Assembly (NCBI RefSeq): GCF_001995215.1
Contig: NZ_MUXN01000002.1
Location: 220,414 to 284,413, forward strand
DNA from: Amycolatopsis azurea DSM 43854
GTDB lineage: Bacteria > Actinomycetota > Actinomycetes > Mycobacteriales > Pseudonocardiaceae
Direction of reading: 5' to 3'
Length of the DNA: 64,000 nucleotides
Shown: one piece after another, positions 16,872 through 24,408 of the stretch
Layout of the letters: every line of letters starts with the position of its first letter
Numbering within the stretch: position 1 is the first letter of the stretch
Notes under the pieces: model-generated
What the model was told of the DNA's origin: nothing
Seen by the model: the letters and a program-made list of their open reading frames with translations, nothing else
Databases searched by the model: none
Program-made: the position numbers and the translations under genes

Positions 16872-16892
16872 CACCCTAAGGTTGCATCGATA

Positions 16893-18401
16893 ATGAATCG
16901 AAATACGCGAGGCGCCGACCCGCTGTGGCTGTTCGGGGATCAGCTGGGACCGCACTTTCACGACACGGCGGGGAACCGGGACCGTGAGGTCCTGCTGATC
17001 CGCTCGGCCGCGGCTTTCGCGCGCCGCCCGTTCCACCGGCAGAAGATCCACCTGGTCGAGGCCGGGATCCGGCGGCTCGCCGCGGACCTAGGCGACAGGG
17101 CCAGGATCGTCGACGCGCCGACCTACGCGGAGGGGCTGCGCCGATTCGGGCGGCCGGTCGTGGTGCACGAACCCGGCTCGCACGCCGCCGAGGCGCTCGT
17201 GCGGCGCCTGCAAGAGCGAAGCCTGGTCACGGAAGTGCTTCCGACGCCCGGATTCGTCCGGTCCAAAGAGGACTTCGCGACCTGGGCGAAAGACCGGCAG
17301 CGGTTCGTGATGGAGGACTTCTACCGCGATCAGCGCCGCCGGTTCGGTGTCCTGCTCGAACCGGACGGTGGTCCGGCGGGCGGGAAATGGAACTACGACC
17401 ACGACAATCGGCGCCCACCCCCCGGCCGCTCGACACTGCCCGTTCCCGCGCCCTGGTTCCCGGCCGAGGACGAGGTGGACGAACAAGTGCGCGCCGACCT
17501 CGACAAAGCGGAACGGGACGGCGAGATCCATCCCGTGGGTGTCGATGGTCCACGTCGTTTCGCCGTCAGCCAGGCCGAAGCGGAGGAGGCGCTGGACCGG
17601 TTCCTGGACCACCGGCTGGCGACTTTCGGCCCCCATCAGGACGCCATGCTCAGCGCTGACTGGGCGATGTCGCACGCGTTGTTGTCGGTGCCGCTGAACC
17701 TCGGCCTGCTCGACCCGCTCGACGTCGTCCGCCGGGCCGAGGAGCGGTATCTGTCCGGCACCGCGCCGCTGGCGAGTGTCGAAGGGTTCGTCCGGCAGAT
17801 CCTCGGCTGGCGGGAGTGGATCTGGCACCTCTACTGGCAGCTGGGGCCGGACTACCTCAAGCGGAACGAACTCGACGCCCGCCGGAAACTGCCTCGGTGG
17901 TGGAAGGAACTCGACGCCGACGCGGTCGAGGCGGCTTGCCTCCGCACCGCGCTCGCCGGGGTGCGGGACCGCGGCTACGCCCACCACATCGAGCGGCTCA
18001 TGGTGCTGGGCAACCACGCGCTGCAACGCGGTTACGACCCGGCCGAACTCACCGGCTGGTTCGCTACCGCGTTCGTCGACGGATTCCCGTGGGTCATGCC
18101 CGCCAACGTCGTCGGGATGAGCCAGTACGCGGACGGGGGAGTCGTCGGCACGAAGCCGTACGCGGCGGGTGGCGCCTATCTCAACCGCATGAGCGATCAC
18201 TGTGGTGGCTGCACTTACGAGCCGAAGAAACGAGTGGGCGCTGACGCTTGCCCGTTCACCGCGGGTTATTGGGCTTTCCTCGACCGGAACGAAGAGCGCC
18301 TGCGGGGCAATCCGCGGATGCGTCAGCCGTTGAACGGTCTGCGCAGGCTGGCAGACCTTCCCGAGGTCGTGGCGCGGGAAAGCGGGCGACAGCGGTTCTG
18401 A
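16893..18401 (+). CDS. Iron-sulfur cryptochrome/photolyase (FeS-BCP, (6-4) photolyase type)
   Basis: 502 residues. The N-terminus LWLFGDQLGPHF is typical of the prokaryotic (6-4)/CryPro group, followed by the deazaflavin-like antenna domain and the helical FAD domain (VEGFVRQILGWREWIWHLYWQ; MPANVVGMSQYADGGVVGTKPYAAGGAYLNRMS). Four cysteines for a 4Fe-4S cluster are at 349, 437, 440 and 453, the same spacing as in characterised PhrB proteins. It should repair UV (6-4) photoproducts using blue light. The short gap after the LitR-like gene suggests light-induced co-expression. Confidence 0.93.
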   Translation: MNRNTRGADPLWLFGDQLGPHFHDTAGNRDREVLLIRSAAAFARRPFHRQKIHLVEAGIRRLAADLGDRARIVDAPTYAEGLRRFGRPVVVHEPGSHAAEALVRRLQERSLVTEVLPTPGFVRSKEDFATWAKDRQRFVMEDFYRDQRRRFGVLLEPDGGPAGGKWNYDHDNRRPPPGRSTLPVPAPWFPAEDEVDEQVRADLDKAERDGEIHPVGVDGPRRFAVSQAEAEEALDRFLDHRLATFGPHQDAMLSADWAMSHALLSVPLNLGLLDPLDVVRRAEERYLSGTAPLASVEGFVRQILGWREWIWHLYWQLGPDYLKRNELDARRKLPRWWKELDADAVEAACLRTALAGVRDRGYAHHIERLMVLGNHALQRGYDPAELTGWFATAFVDGFPWVMPANVVGMSQYADGGVVGTKPYAAGGAYLNRMSDHCGGCTYEPKKRVGADACPFTAGYWAFLDRNEERLRGNPRMRQPLNGLRRLADLPEVVARESGRQRF

Positions 18402-18422
18402 CCGGCGGAACAGGCGTGATCG

Positions 18423-19007
18423 TCAGGCATCGCGAATGCTGAAGGTCGTGACGCAGAAACTGCCGTCCTCCGTGCGATCCGCGATCACGGTTCCCTTGGC
18501 GGCCCGGTTCTCGACGGTTCCGATGACATCGGCCAGAACGAATTTCGACGTCCCGCTGGACCTCGTGATCGCGACGCGGGATCCCAGCGGGAGAAGGGAA
18601 TCGATCTTGTCGTCCATGAATCGCTTCTGCTCTTCGCAGGCCAACGCGATCGCCCCGGCCTTGTCGTTCCCGGCGATCTTGGTGAGGAAGTCCGCGATCA
18701 CCTGAACACCCTTCTCCGGCGGCGGAACCGGGCGCCTCGTCACGGTGACCCTCGGCCGCGTCGCCCGGCTGACCGTCGTGCTGGTCGGGCTGTCCTCGCT
18801 GCTCGTGGGCGCCGAAGTCGGTGCCGGGCTGGACGACGGGGCGGGCGGCGGGAAGTCGCCGCCTTTGCCGAGCAGGAATCCGGGAGCGGCGAAACCGGTG
18901 ATGCAGAAGGCGACCAGGACGATCACGGCGATCAAGATCCCGATGGCGATCCCGGGCTTCACGGTCGCCGGCTGTGCCGGAGGGTTCTGCTGCTCTGGGT
19001 AGCTCAT
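18423..19007 (-). CDS. Membrane-anchored protein with a DUF4878/lumazine-like extracellular domain
   Basis: 194 residues from ATG at 19007 (GGAAGG upstream; a GTG three codons earlier is possible). A proline-rich cytoplasmic start (MSYPEQQNPPAQP) leads to one membrane helix (IAIGILIAVIVLVAFCITGFAAPGF), a long Ser/Thr/Pro linker, and a C-terminal alpha+beta domain (VQVIADFLTKIAGNDKAGAIALACEEQK ... CVTTFSIRDA). This resembles secreted NTF2-like DUF4878 proteins of actinobacteria. The domain name is a guess from pattern; function is unknown. Convergent with the photolyase gene. Confidence 0.7.
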   Translation of the reverse strand: MSYPEQQNPPAQPATVKPGIAIGILIAVIVLVAFCITGFAAPGFLLGKGGDFPPPAPSSSPAPTSAPTSSEDSPTSTTVSRATRPRVTVTRRPVPPPEKGVQVIADFLTKIAGNDKAGAIALACEEQKRFMDDKIDSLLPLGSRVAITRSSGTSKFVLADVIGTVENRAAKGTVIADRTEDGSFCVTTFSIRDA

Positions 19008-19085
19008 CGGATTCACCTTCCGTGCGGATCTGAATTGGCGATCCGACGGCGGTCACCCGGCACGGGTTCCGACATTTCGGAGACC

Positions 19086-19378
19086 TTACGGCTCCCGGGG
19101 TTCTGTTTCCTGATGCGGCGAAATGTGCTGGTCGGTGGACTGCGTCAGGAGTTTCGCGAGCCGGGCTTCGACGCGTTCCGCGGCCGGATGCCTGATCTCC
19201 CGGTACGTGGCGAGGGCTTCGCGCAGCGCTCCCACCCGGTCGTCGTCATCGGGATAGACTGAGCGGCCGGGATCTCGCGCCGTTGGTCGTCGGTCAGTGG
19301 TGCGTCCTCCAGCACCGCCGCGGTCGGGCTGCCACCCGCGTTCCCCCGCAGGCAGGCGCGGACGAGGATCACGGACAC
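19086..19378 (-). pseudogene. Small gene broken by a frameshift
   Basis: A frame starts at GTG 19378, overlapping the end of the lipoprotein gene, and reads SVILVRACLRGNAGG ... LTDDQRREIPAAQS. Near base 19255 the coding signal moves to another frame, which reads YPDDDDRVGALREALATYRE and continues RHPAAERVEARLAKLL to a TAA at 19088-19086. The second frame has GC-rich third positions and natural amino acid usage; the first frame loses them after the shift. This suggests one small protein with a frameshift, either a real mutation or a sequencing error. No family recognised. Confidence 0.35.
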
Positions 19379-19839
19379 GGCGCGACCTTCGCGTAGTCCT
19401 CGGGCGAACGGACCTTGTAGTCGAAGACCACTCGGCCGTTCGCGATCTGACTCGGTACGAACTCCGCGGAGTGCGTGTAAGTCTCCTTCTCCCCTTCGAA
19501 GGTCACGATGGCCACGAGTTCGTCCTCGGACCCCGGTCGCCGCCACGGCGTGACTTCCTGGCCGCGCGGAGGCACCGTTCCCGCCACGAACCGGCGCTCG
19601 CCCGTCGGCTCGGGGAAGTCGACACGCCAGTACCGGGGATCGGCCTCGTCGAGCACGGTGTCGCCGTTGGAGCCGACGACCTCGACGCGGACGATGGCGG
19701 GCGTCTCGCAGTACGCGTAGATGATCTCGACAGCGCCGTCGGCGGTCTGCCGGACCGCGATCCGGCCCGGCCCGGAACAGCCGGTGGTCAGCAAGGCCAC
19801 GGCCGTCAGCGCCGCGCCCAACCCCAGGGAACGTCTCAT
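19369..19839 (-). CDS. Small lipoprotein of unknown function
   Basis: 156 residues. Signal peptide MRRSLGLGAALTAVALLTTGC with lipobox Cys21, so the mature protein should be lipid-anchored outside the membrane. The rest is a beta-rich domain (TADGAVEIIYAYCETPAIVRVEVVGSNG ... EETYTHSAEFVPSQIANGRVVFDYKV-like strands) with two further cysteines. No catalytic motif is visible. A small downstream frame that seems frameshifted overlaps its stop. Divergent from the acetyltransferase gene. Confidence 0.8.
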   Translation of the reverse strand: MRRSLGLGAALTAVALLTTGCSGPGRIAVRQTADGAVEIIYAYCETPAIVRVEVVGSNGDTVLDEADPRYWRVDFPEPTGERRFVAGTVPPRGQEVTPWRRPGSEDELVAIVTFEGEKETYTHSAEFVPSQIANGRVVFDYKVRSPEDYAKVAPCP

Positions 19840-19938
19840 GCCGCGAACAGTAGGAGTGCCGTCCGCGACCGCGTCCCGGTTCGCCGGATCGTTACCGCCG
19901 CTCCCGAAACTGTCGGTGGCCGCTGCCACACTCCCGCC

Positions 19939-20382
19939 ATGACGAACGAGGTGCGGCTCAGGGCCGTCGAGCGGGCCGATCTCGACGTGTTCTTCGAGCA
20001 GGAGCAGGACCCGGAGGCCACGAGCCGCGCCGCGTTCCCGGCTCGTGATCGCGAGCGGTTCATGAAGCATTGGGAGACCCGGGTGCTCGGCGATCCGGCG
20101 GTGACCGTGCGCACCGTCCTGGTCGGCGGCCGGGTCGCGGGCAACGTCGTGGCGTGGCCACAGGACGGCAGGCAGTGGGTGGGTTATTGGTACGGCAGGG
20201 AGTTCTGGGGAGGAGGTGTCGGATCGCGAGGGCTCGGCCTGTTCCTCGACGAGATGCCGGTGCGGCCGGTGTACGCCGATCCGGTGGAGACCAACGTGGG
20301 ATCGGTCCGGGTACTGGAGAAGTGCGGTTTCCGGCTGCTGCCCGAAAAGGACGGTGATCACGTGCTGCTCGTCCTCGACTAG
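19939..20382 (+). CDS. GNAT family N-acetyltransferase
   Basis: 147 residues from ATG at 19939; the open frame extends upstream but lacks a ribosome site there. The GNAT core is visible: LRAVERADLDVFFEQEQDP at the start, then the acetyl-CoA pyrophosphate loop region YGREFWGGGVGSRGLGLFLDE and the NVGSVRVLEKCGFRLL motif near the end. It resembles RimJ/RimL-type enzymes that acetylate amino groups of proteins, drugs or metabolites. Stands alone between minus-strand genes. Confidence 0.88.
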   Translation: MTNEVRLRAVERADLDVFFEQEQDPEATSRAAFPARDRERFMKHWETRVLGDPAVTVRTVLVGGRVAGNVVAWPQDGRQWVGYWYGREFWGGGVGSRGLGLFLDEMPVRPVYADPVETNVGSVRVLEKCGFRLLPEKDGDHVLLVLD

Positions 20383-20431
20383 ACAGGCGGCTGCCGTGTC
20401 CCGGCCGCGGGCCGCGACCGGGACGACGGGT

Positions 20432-22732
20432 TCAGCAGGGCCGCAACAGCCAGCAGAGCCGGTAGTTCGCCCGGTAGGTCGTGGACGTGCCCGGCGCGAC
20501 GATGTTCTGCGTTCGCTCACCGCCGTGCGCCCAATCGGTGAAGGCGTACTTCAGGTTGAGCGGTGGCAGGTTCTGCGGGCTGTCCGCGCTGATCGAGTTG
20601 GTGGATCCGGCGATCACCGTCCGGGAGAACGGTGTGCGCTCCTGAGTACCGCCGACGGTGAGCAGCGCCTGGTTCGGGCTGGAGGTGAAGTCCAGCGACA
20701 CCGTCTTCGGCTGGAGGTCGACGGTCTTGGCGCCGGTGCGGCCGGTCGAGTCGGTCGCCGTGAGGGTCAGTTGCAGATAGGACGGGTACTCGTGGTCCGG
20801 TGCGACGAAGGAGCCGGACGCGACACCGGGGAAGTCCTGGACGTTGTGCGTATGGCAGGTGCCGTTGGCCGCGCAGTGCCGGATCGCGAGCCGCCACGAC
20901 AGCGCCGACGGCGGGAGTTCGCCGTCCTGAGCGTCGACAGCGCGGCCGGAGAACGTCACGGTGTCGCCGACCGACCAGGTCAGTGTTCCGGGCGGGCTGT
21001 CGATGACCGGCACCGGATCGAGGCCTTCGGGGTTCCCGACGGTCACCCGCACCGTCGTGGTCCCGCTCGCGCCGTGGGAGTCCGTGACGCGTAACCCGGC
21101 GTCGACGGCGGCGGCCGCGGTGTAGGTCCAGGTGGGGCGTGTGGCCGTGGAGTCGTCGTAGTCGCCGTCACCGTCGAGGTCCCAGGCGTGGGACAGGGTG
21201 TCCCCGGCGTCCGGATCGGTGGAACCGGTGCCGTCGAACTCGACCGTCAGCGGCGCCGGGCCGCTCGTCGGGTTCGCCGTGGCCACCGCGGTCGGTGGCC
21301 GGTTGGTGCCACCCGGATGGCTCACGCGATGAAGTTCGCCGCTGCCCAGTGCGACGTAGAACAGATCGCCGCCAGGGCCGGTGAGGACTTGCACCGGAGT
21401 GTTGATGCCGGTCACGAACGGCACCAGACGGCTCGAGCTCGGCAGGTCGTCGACGGTCTGCATGGCCCAGACACATCCCCGGGAGGAGTCCGCGAAGAAC
21501 AACGCGCCGGAATACTCGCCGGGGTAATTGCTCCCGGACTCGAAGGCGATGCCGCTGATCGAAGAGCCGCCGGTGGGACAAGGGTCGGTCGGGACCACCT
21601 TGGCACTGTGGTTGTAGGCGTAGAAGGGCGCCGTCTGACCTCCCGAGGAGTACAGGGACTCGCACAGGCCGAGGTTCGCGCCGTCGTACCCGGCCTGCTT
21701 GGGAGCGCCTTCGAAGCAAGGCCAGCCGAAGTTCTCCACTACCGAGTCACCGACGTCGGCGACTCGGTTGATCTCCTCCCAGGTGTCCCAGCCGACGTCT
21801 CCCGCCCACAGTTCCCTCGTGCCCGGCCGGAAGCCGAACCGGAACTGGTTCCGTCCGCCGTAGGCGATCACGCGCCGGGCATCGGAGTCGGTGCTGCTCG
21901 CGAAGGGGTTGTCGGGGAGGCCTTCGCCGGTGTCGGGATCGAGGCGCAGCAACGCGCCGTTGAGCAGGACCGGCTCCCCGGCGGGCCGTCGCGGTGACTG
22001 CGAACGCAGCGCGCCGCCCTCGGCCGTCGGTGGCGTGAGGTTCGTCCCGGCGGGCGAGGGAGGATCGGCGCAGGGGTTCTCGACCTGCCCGTAGTCGGCG
22101 AAGTTGAAGCTGGCGCCGTCGCCGCCGCCCGCGTACAGGGCGCCGTCTGGCCCGAAGGCCAGTGCGCCGATCGAGTGGCTGGGGAACTGCTGGCACCAGC
22201 CCGTCACCAGCGGCTTCTCGCTCACGGCGGTGCCTTCCTGGCCCATGGTCAGCCGGGAGACGCGACCGGTGACGACACAGCCCTTGGCGGTGGCGCCCGG
22301 CGGGGTCGGGCAGGCGTCGCCCCACTGCGGCGGAGTGCCGCCGGGCGGCGCGTCGAGGGTGTAGGAGACGTAGACGTAAGGCCTGGCGGGGAAATCGGGG
22401 TCGACGGCCAGCCCGAGCAGGCCGCGGTCCCAGAAGTCCTGAGTCTGCGGGCGCAGGTCGGCGAACACCGTCGCCGTCGGGTCGGCGAGCGAGTCGAAGA
22501 CCTTGACCACGCCGCTCTTCTCCGCGACGAACACCCGGCCGTCCGGCGCGAAGGCGGTGGCCGTCGGCGAGCTGAGCCCGCCGATCGCCACCGTGTCGGT
22601 GAAACCGGCGGGTACCGCGGCTTCGGCGGGTGCGGCGAGCGCGACCGCGAGGGCGCCGACGAGCGGGCCGACCACGCCCATCGACAGCGCACGCCGTGAT
22701 CTTCGGGGGAACAGGGGACGTCGAGAACTCAT
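20432..22732 (-). CDS. Secreted PQQ-dependent sugar dehydrogenase with PKD domain
   Basis: 766 residues from ATG at 22732, chosen for GGAGGAG eight bases upstream. A signal peptide with a twin-arginine-like RRSRRALSMG stretch ends near AEAAV. Residues about 40-450 form the six-bladed propeller of glucose/sorbosone dehydrogenases (DGRVFVAEKSGVVKVFDS, RGLLGLAVDPDFPARPYVYVSY, YGGRNQFRFGFRPGTRELWAGDVGWDTWEEIN). A PKD domain follows (PPTAVATANPTSGPAPLTVEFDGTGSTDPDAG), then a C-terminal beta domain. It should oxidise sugars or polyols outside the cell or bind polysaccharide. Cofactor and substrate are inferred from family. Confidence 0.9.
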   Translation of the reverse strand: MSSRRPLFPRRSRRALSMGVVGPLVGALAVALAAPAEAAVPAGFTDTVAIGGLSSPTATAFAPDGRVFVAEKSGVVKVFDSLADPTATVFADLRPQTQDFWDRGLLGLAVDPDFPARPYVYVSYTLDAPPGGTPPQWGDACPTPPGATAKGCVVTGRVSRLTMGQEGTAVSEKPLVTGWCQQFPSHSIGALAFGPDGALYAGGGDGASFNFADYGQVENPCADPPSPAGTNLTPPTAEGGALRSQSPRRPAGEPVLLNGALLRLDPDTGEGLPDNPFASSTDSDARRVIAYGGRNQFRFGFRPGTRELWAGDVGWDTWEEINRVADVGDSVVENFGWPCFEGAPKQAGYDGANLGLCESLYSSGGQTAPFYAYNHSAKVVPTDPCPTGGSSISGIAFESGSNYPGEYSGALFFADSSRGCVWAMQTVDDLPSSSRLVPFVTGINTPVQVLTGPGGDLFYVALGSGELHRVSHPGGTNRPPTAVATANPTSGPAPLTVEFDGTGSTDPDAGDTLSHAWDLDGDGDYDDSTATRPTWTYTAAAAVDAGLRVTDSHGASGTTTVRVTVGNPEGLDPVPVIDSPPGTLTWSVGDTVTFSGRAVDAQDGELPPSALSWRLAIRHCAANGTCHTHNVQDFPGVASGSFVAPDHEYPSYLQLTLTATDSTGRTGAKTVDLQPKTVSLDFTSSPNQALLTVGGTQERTPFSRTVIAGSTNSISADSPQNLPPLNLKYAFTDWAHGGERTQNIVAPGTSTTYRANYRLCWLLRPC

Positions 22733-23030
22733 CACACGTACTCCTCCTGCGCGGGGACCGGAAAGGAACGCGACCGCTGTCGGGTATGGCGTGATGAGAT
22801 CGGAAGTTGTTACGGCCGTACGGAAAATGCGCACAATTCGCCAAAAAAGCGCCGAACATCCGCGCTCCGTCCACCCCTGGGGGAAGTCGGAAAAAGAATC
22901 ACCGCGTGCCCCTTGAACTTTGCCATTCGGATGTCATTTCGGAGACAGATCCGTACATCTGTTCCGAATTCCCTGAATTGAGTACGCTGAACGGCGTACC
23001 GGATATGCCTGAGGGGTTCAGGAGGGTGGC
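22733..23030. promoter_or_regulatory. Divergent control region with an inverted repeat upstream of the nSTAND operon
   Basis: About 300 bases of lower GC content than the genes on either side. At 22982-22999 arms GTACGC and GCGTAC flank the 6-base spacer TGAACG; this lies 32 bases before the first start of the nSTAND operon, next to GGAGGG at 23021. It may be an operator or part of the promoter. No gene seen. Confidence 0.45.
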
Positions 23031-23453
23031 ATGGATGCGATTTCAGCGGCGGCGATCACGTCGCTCTTGATCAATTATGGGCGGCATTTGGCCGGCGTCG
23101 CGAGCGAGGTCGTCGACGAAGGTGTCAGACAAGGACTTCGCGCCCTGTGGGAAAAAGTACGCGACAGGTTTTCGTCCGACCCGCAGGCGTCGGGAGCCCT
23201 GGACCGCCTCGCGGAGCAGCCGGGCAATCAGCGGCGGCAGGCCGCCGTCGAAGACCATCTCGACGAAGTCCTGAGTGCCGACGCCGATTTCGCGGCCTCG
23301 CTTTCGGAACTGGTCGAGCGGATGAAGGCGACCGGCCGGCACGATATTCAGGTGCGGGACTCGGGAGCGGTGGCCATCGGCGGGAATGTGTCCATCAAAG
23401 GAACCCGTCAGGTCGCCGGACGGGACATCACCATCTCCGCTCCCGGGAAATGA
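23031..23453 (+). CDS. Small protein with C-terminal VAGRD motif, partner of the nSTAND NTPase
   Basis: 140 residues with GGAGGG directly upstream. The first 100 residues look helical (MDAISAAAITSLLINYGRHLAG ... ALWEKVRDRFSSDPQ ... LSELVERMKATGRH). The tail switches to short beta-rich turns, DSGAVAIGGNVSIKG then QVAGRDITI. The same kind of tail, GDLELSGGLVAGRDLTVHG, occurs at the N-terminus of the nSTAND protein two genes downstream, which suggests the two interact or share origin. One base separates it from the lipoprotein gene. No enzymatic motif seen; function unknown. Confidence 0.75.
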   Translation: MDAISAAAITSLLINYGRHLAGVASEVVDEGVRQGLRALWEKVRDRFSSDPQASGALDRLAEQPGNQRRQAAVEDHLDEVLSADADFAASLSELVERMKATGRHDIQVRDSGAVAIGGNVSIKGTRQVAGRDITISAPGK

Positions 23454-23454
23454 C

Positions 23455-24408
23455 ATGAAGAAGACGAGCAGAGCCGGGAGTGTCGCGGCCGGACTCCTCC
23501 TGGCCGTGGCGCTGACGTCGTGCGGCCGCGAACCGGCCGCCAAGGACCTCGATTCGCCGCAGATCCCGGAAACTTCCACCGGGTACACGTCGATCGCGCC
23601 GTCGTCGGAAGAGATCCCGGTGCCCGGCGCGCCGACGTCTGCGGGCCAGGGAAGGCCCGGCGGGACGGTGGTATCGCCGCCGGGCCGGTCATCCCGGCCC
23701 GGAACGGGACCTGGAACCGGTCCAGGGCAAGGACAGGGGCCTCCGTCCTCGGCGCCCGGCGGTCCCGGCAACCCGTGCGGGAAGCCACCTGCCGGCACCG
23801 CGGCGGACGGGAGAGCCCAGCAGCGGATCGTCTTCACCCCGCCCGGCACCCACCAGTGGCCCGACGTCGACGTGACCTTCCGCGCCTGCGCCACGTCGGG
23901 CCTGCCCGTCGGCTTCCAGCTCCAGAACGGCGGCCGCGGCGGAAGCTGCTGGGCAGCCACCCTCACCGGCGCCACCACCCGCGCCCAGTCGGTGCCGTTG
24001 ACCTGCGAGGTCACCGCCACCCAGGCCGGGAACGCCGCTTTCGCGCCCGCCCAGCCCGTCGTGCTCACCTGGATGGTGAACAAGCTGGCGGTCAAGATCG
24101 GCTGGCTGGGGTCGGCGGACACACTCGTCTACACGGCGGGCAAGGTCGTGACGCTCCAGGCGCGAGTGACGGCCATGCACGACATCCCGCCGTTGATGAT
24201 CTACACGCGGGCGGAGGGGGCCTGTTCGATAGCGGAGGCACCGGACAGAACCGGCGGCACCGGCGGCGCGGCCATCACCTTCGGCGTGCGGGTCGCTCTG
24301 CTGGATCCCGGCGCGCAGCCCGGTTCCTGCGACCTCCGGGTGGCCGTGGATTCGAACCACATCGCCATCGGCAGTTACGACACCCGGCACTATGTAGTCC
24401 GAAGATGA
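23455..24408 (+). CDS. Lipoprotein with proline-rich linker and two Ig-like domains
   Basis: 317 residues from ATG at 23455. The lipobox ends at LTSCGRE (Cys near residue 22). A Pro/Gly/Ser-rich linker covers about 30-125, then two beta-sandwich domains with paired cysteines (TPPGTHQWPDVDVTFRACA; TWMVNKLAVKIGWLGSADT ... ACSIAEA). The protein should sit on the outer face of the membrane. Its stop overlaps the ATG of the nSTAND gene (ATGA at 24405-24408), so it is translationally coupled to an intracellular NTPase with a membrane helix. It may be the sensing or receptor part of that system; this is inference. Confidence 0.8.
   Translation: MKKTSRAGSVAAGLLLAVALTSCGREPAAKDLDSPQIPETSTGYTSIAPSSEEIPVPGAPTSAGQGRPGGTVVSPPGRSSRPGTGPGTGPGQGQGPPSSAPGGPGNPCGKPPAGTAADGRAQQRIVFTPPGTHQWPDVDVTFRACATSGLPVGFQLQNGGRGGSCWAATLTGATTRAQSVPLTCEVTATQAGNAAFAPAQPVVLTWMVNKLAVKIGWLGSADTLVYTAGKVVTLQARVTAMHDIPPLMIYTRAEGACSIAEAPDRTGGTGGAAITFGVRVALLDPGAQPGSCDLRVAVDSNHIAIGSYDTRHYVVRR

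Noticed and set aside
19086..19378. Programmed ribosomal frameshift
   Set aside because: No slippery heptamer or downstream structure is evident at the switch; mutation or sequencing error is simpler.
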